Of a stretch of DNA of 15,137 bases, positions 13,589 to 15,137 are shown piece by piece. The notes beneath the pieces are model-generated. The model was not told the DNA's origin. It did not search any database and worked only from the letters and a program-made list of their open reading frames with translations. Every line of letters begins with the position of its first letter. The first letter of the stretch is position 1. Origin of the DNA: Deltaproteobacteria bacterium (GTDB lineage: Bacteria; Desulfobacterota; Deferrimicrobia; Deferrimicrobiales; Deferrimicrobiaceae). Location of the stretch: NCBI GenBank assembly GCA_003105225.1, contig PQAK01000145.1, positions 1 to 15,137 of the forward strand, written 5' to 3'. The translations under genes and the position numbers were made by a program.

Positions 13589-13839
13589 TTATCGGGCCCG
13601 GAGGGAACGGGGCCGCATTCCGTTTCATTATCGTATAGATATACACGCGACGGGAGACAGGAAAGCAACCACAACGGAAACGGATTGCCCATTATGGGCA
13701 TAAAAACAGAAATCCGTAAAGGATTTTTCGGACCCGGCGATAAAAAAACCAGGAATCGAATTCCGTCGCGTTGAATCCAATTTGCATCCATTTCCGGACC
13801 ATTATCCGGCCGTTGATTCCACTCGAGGAGGAACTGCCA
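13589..13839. other. Noncoding region with several hairpins before the MDR gene
   Basis: This is AT-rich relative to its neighbours. On the plus strand TGCCCA-TTA-TGGGCA (13686-13700) is enclosed by CGGATT/AATCCG (13681-13686, 13711-13716). AAATCC-GTAAA-GGATTT followed by TTC (13710-13728) competes for the same bases. Further on are GGAAT-CGA-ATTCC (13752-13764) and CCGGA-CCATTA-TCCGG (13794-13809). It could hold a terminator, operators, or a leader for the downstream gene. No convincing sigma-70 promoter was found; TATAGATATA near 13634 is an A/T-rich possibility on either strand. Confidence 0.4.
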
Positions 13840-15137
13840 TTGATCGGATCAAACCGGCCCGCCGATGCCCCCTGGCCTCTCGGAACCGTTCCCCGGATCG
13901 GGACGCCGGTCCCCGGAAAGATGGCTGCAATCACGATTCACCGCGATCGATACGGCCCCCCTTCCGAAGCGCTGCGGCTGGAGACCATCCCGTCGCCGCG
14001 GCTTCGTTCCCCGGACGCGAAACGGGTCCTCGTGGCGATCCTGGCCACGGGTCCCAACTTCAACACCAACTTCGCGTCCCTCGGGCTTCCCGTTCCGGTA
14101 TTCGGGCGCGGGGATGCCGCCACGCGGCACGTGCCCGGGAGCGACGCCCTCGGGATCGTGGTGGACGCCGGCGCGTCGGTCACCCGGGTCAAGGTCGGGC
14201 AGGCGGTCATCCTCGATTCCTGGACCGGCCGGAACATCCGGGGGTACGAAACCCACGACGGGTTCAACGCCCAGTTCGCCGTCGTCGACGAGGAGCGCGC
14301 GATTCCGGTCCCCCCGCGGCTGCGGCTCCACGCTCCCGAGCGGCTCGCCGCCATGCTGCTCACCTTCGGAACGGCGTATCGCGCCGTCGTGGAGCGCCTG
14401 CGGGTCTCTCCGGGCGACTCGGTCCTCGTCATGGGCGGGGGAAAAGGAACCAGCTTCGCGGGGGCGCAGGTGGCCAAAACGCTGGGGGCGCGCGTCCTTC
14501 TCGCGGGATCCAACCCCGAGCTCGCAAGGGCGCTGATCGACCGCGGAATGGCGGACGCTTTCGTGGACCGGACGCGCATCCCTCGCGAGGTCTTCGGACC
14601 CGTCCCGGTGGAGGAGGATTCCGAGGCATGGAAACGCCGGACCGAACCGTTCCGCCAGGCGATCTTCGACGCGAACGGCGGACGCCCGGTCGACGCCGTA
14701 TTCGAACACACCGGCGGCGCCAACTTCCCCCTGCTGGTGTCCGTCCTGTCGGAAGGCGGGCGGCTGGCGTTCTTCGGCGCCACGGGGGCGGGCCTGCGCG
14801 GGGAGTACAAGGAAACGTTCTTTTACCGCGGCCGCAGGCTGGTCATGGACGCCCGCTGGGTCTGGATGCGGCAGAAGCAGATCCTTTTCCGCAAGGCAAC
14901 CCCCGACTCGATCTTCAAGGAGATCGGGCTTCCGCCCGGGCGCCGGGGGCTGATCTGGGGGGCCGACGCCTACTCCCGGAAGTTCGCACAGGCGGCCCTG
15001 TCCCGAGGGGCGGAGCTGGCGGTCATCGCCTCGCGGAAGCGGGAAAAACGGGGGATCGCGGAGCTGGAGCGGATGGGGGTCCCCTCGAAGAACCTGCTCG
15101 ATCGCGACCGGTTCACCATCCCGGAGGACATGCCGGA
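13840..15137 (+). CDS. MDR-family dehydrogenase related to crotonyl-CoA carboxylase/reductase, possibly a double-domain form (partial)
   Basis: An open frame of 432 codons runs off the window. The start is TTG at 13840-13842 with GAGGAGG eight bases upstream; ATG 13921 is a second choice. The GroES-like domain has HVPGSDALGIVVDAG (about 97-111). The nucleotide-binding domain has GTAYRAV (about 177-183), GDSVLVMGGGKGTSFAGAQVAKTLGARV (about 192-219) and VFEHTGGANF (287-296), which resembles the FEHPGR region of crotonyl-CoA reductases. No zinc-binding Cys motif is seen. After the normal end of such a fold, GLIWGADAYSRKFAQAALSRG (about 370-390) looks like a second Rossmann start, so the whole protein may be a tandem or extended MDR. 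An enoyl-CoA or quinone reductase is likely; the substrate is unknown. Confidence 0.82.
   Translation, partial: MIGSNRPADAPWPLGTVPRIGTPVPGKMAAITIHRDRYGPPSEALRLETIPSPRLRSPDAKRVLVAILATGPNFNTNFASLGLPVPVFGRGDAATRHVPGSDALGIVVDAGASVTRVKVGQAVILDSWTGRNIRGYETHDGFNAQFAVVDEERAIPVPPRLRLHAPERLAAMLLTFGTAYRAVVERLRVSPGDSVLVMGGGKGTSFAGAQVAKTLGARVLLAGSNPELARALIDRGMADAFVDRTRIPREVFGPVPVEEDSEAWKRRTEPFRQAIFDANGGRPVDAVFEHTGGANFPLLVSVLSEGGRLAFFGATGAGLRGEYKETFFYRGRRLVMDARWVWMRQKQILFRKATPDSIFKEIGLPPGRRGLIWGADAYSRKFAQAALSRGAELAVIASRKREKRGIAELERMGVPSKNLLDRDRFTIPEDMP

Noticed and set aside
13190..13774. 194-codon plus-strand frame opposite the small unknown gene
   Set aside because: The opposite strand has better codon use and a ribosome binding site; this frame spans the csp promoter and the hairpin region.
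13849..14810. Minus-strand frames (286 and 290 codons) opposite the MDR gene
   Set aside because: The plus frame has clear MDR motifs in order; the minus products are Arg/Gly-rich shadows.

Overview
The window is about 15 kb of GC-rich, gene-dense bacterial chromosome. The GC-ending codons, a type IV minor-pilin/PilY1 operon, a fused ADP-forming acyl-CoA synthetase and a crotonyl-CoA-reductase-like dehydrogenase fit a Desulfuromonadia/Geobacter-like deltaproteobacterium or a related candidate lineage. That assignment is inference; the window has no rRNA or other phylogenetic marker gene.

Left third (1-7006, minus strand): one tight operon for the type IV pilus tip complex. In transcription order it holds a small secreted protein, PilY1 (VWA domain plus propeller), a GspH/FimT pseudopilin, PilV, PilW, PilX and the start of a lipoprotein that leaves the window. 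Most junctions are short gaps or ATGA overlaps. A candidate sigma-54 promoter lies about 80 bases upstream of the first gene.

Middle (7260-9627): a sirtuin (cobB) and an SCP2 sterol-carrier protein form a minus-strand pair, divergent from coaE on the plus strand. coaE has a near-consensus sigma-70 promoter placed so that its mRNA should be leaderless. The sirtuin reading frame has no ATG, GTG or TTG at its natural N-terminus. Between coaE and the convergent ald gene lie 518 noncoding bases. They hold a branched inverted-repeat region and then a 265-bp nested palindrome built on copies of GGGACGTTCT, which looks like a REP/MITE-type element.

Right third (9628-15137): alanine dehydrogenase follows an ADP-forming acyl-CoA synthetase with essentially no gap (minus strand). 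Together they could link alanine/pyruvate to acyl-CoA and ATP formation. A cold-shock protein with a structured leader and its own terminator lies upstream, then a small unrecognised ORF and a 250-base region of hairpins. The window ends inside a plus-strand MDR-family dehydrogenase that starts with TTG and appears to carry a second nucleotide-binding fold.

No tRNA, rRNA, CRISPR array, transposase or phage gene was found. The least explained parts are the 9110-9627 repeat region, the sirtuin start and the extended MDR protein.
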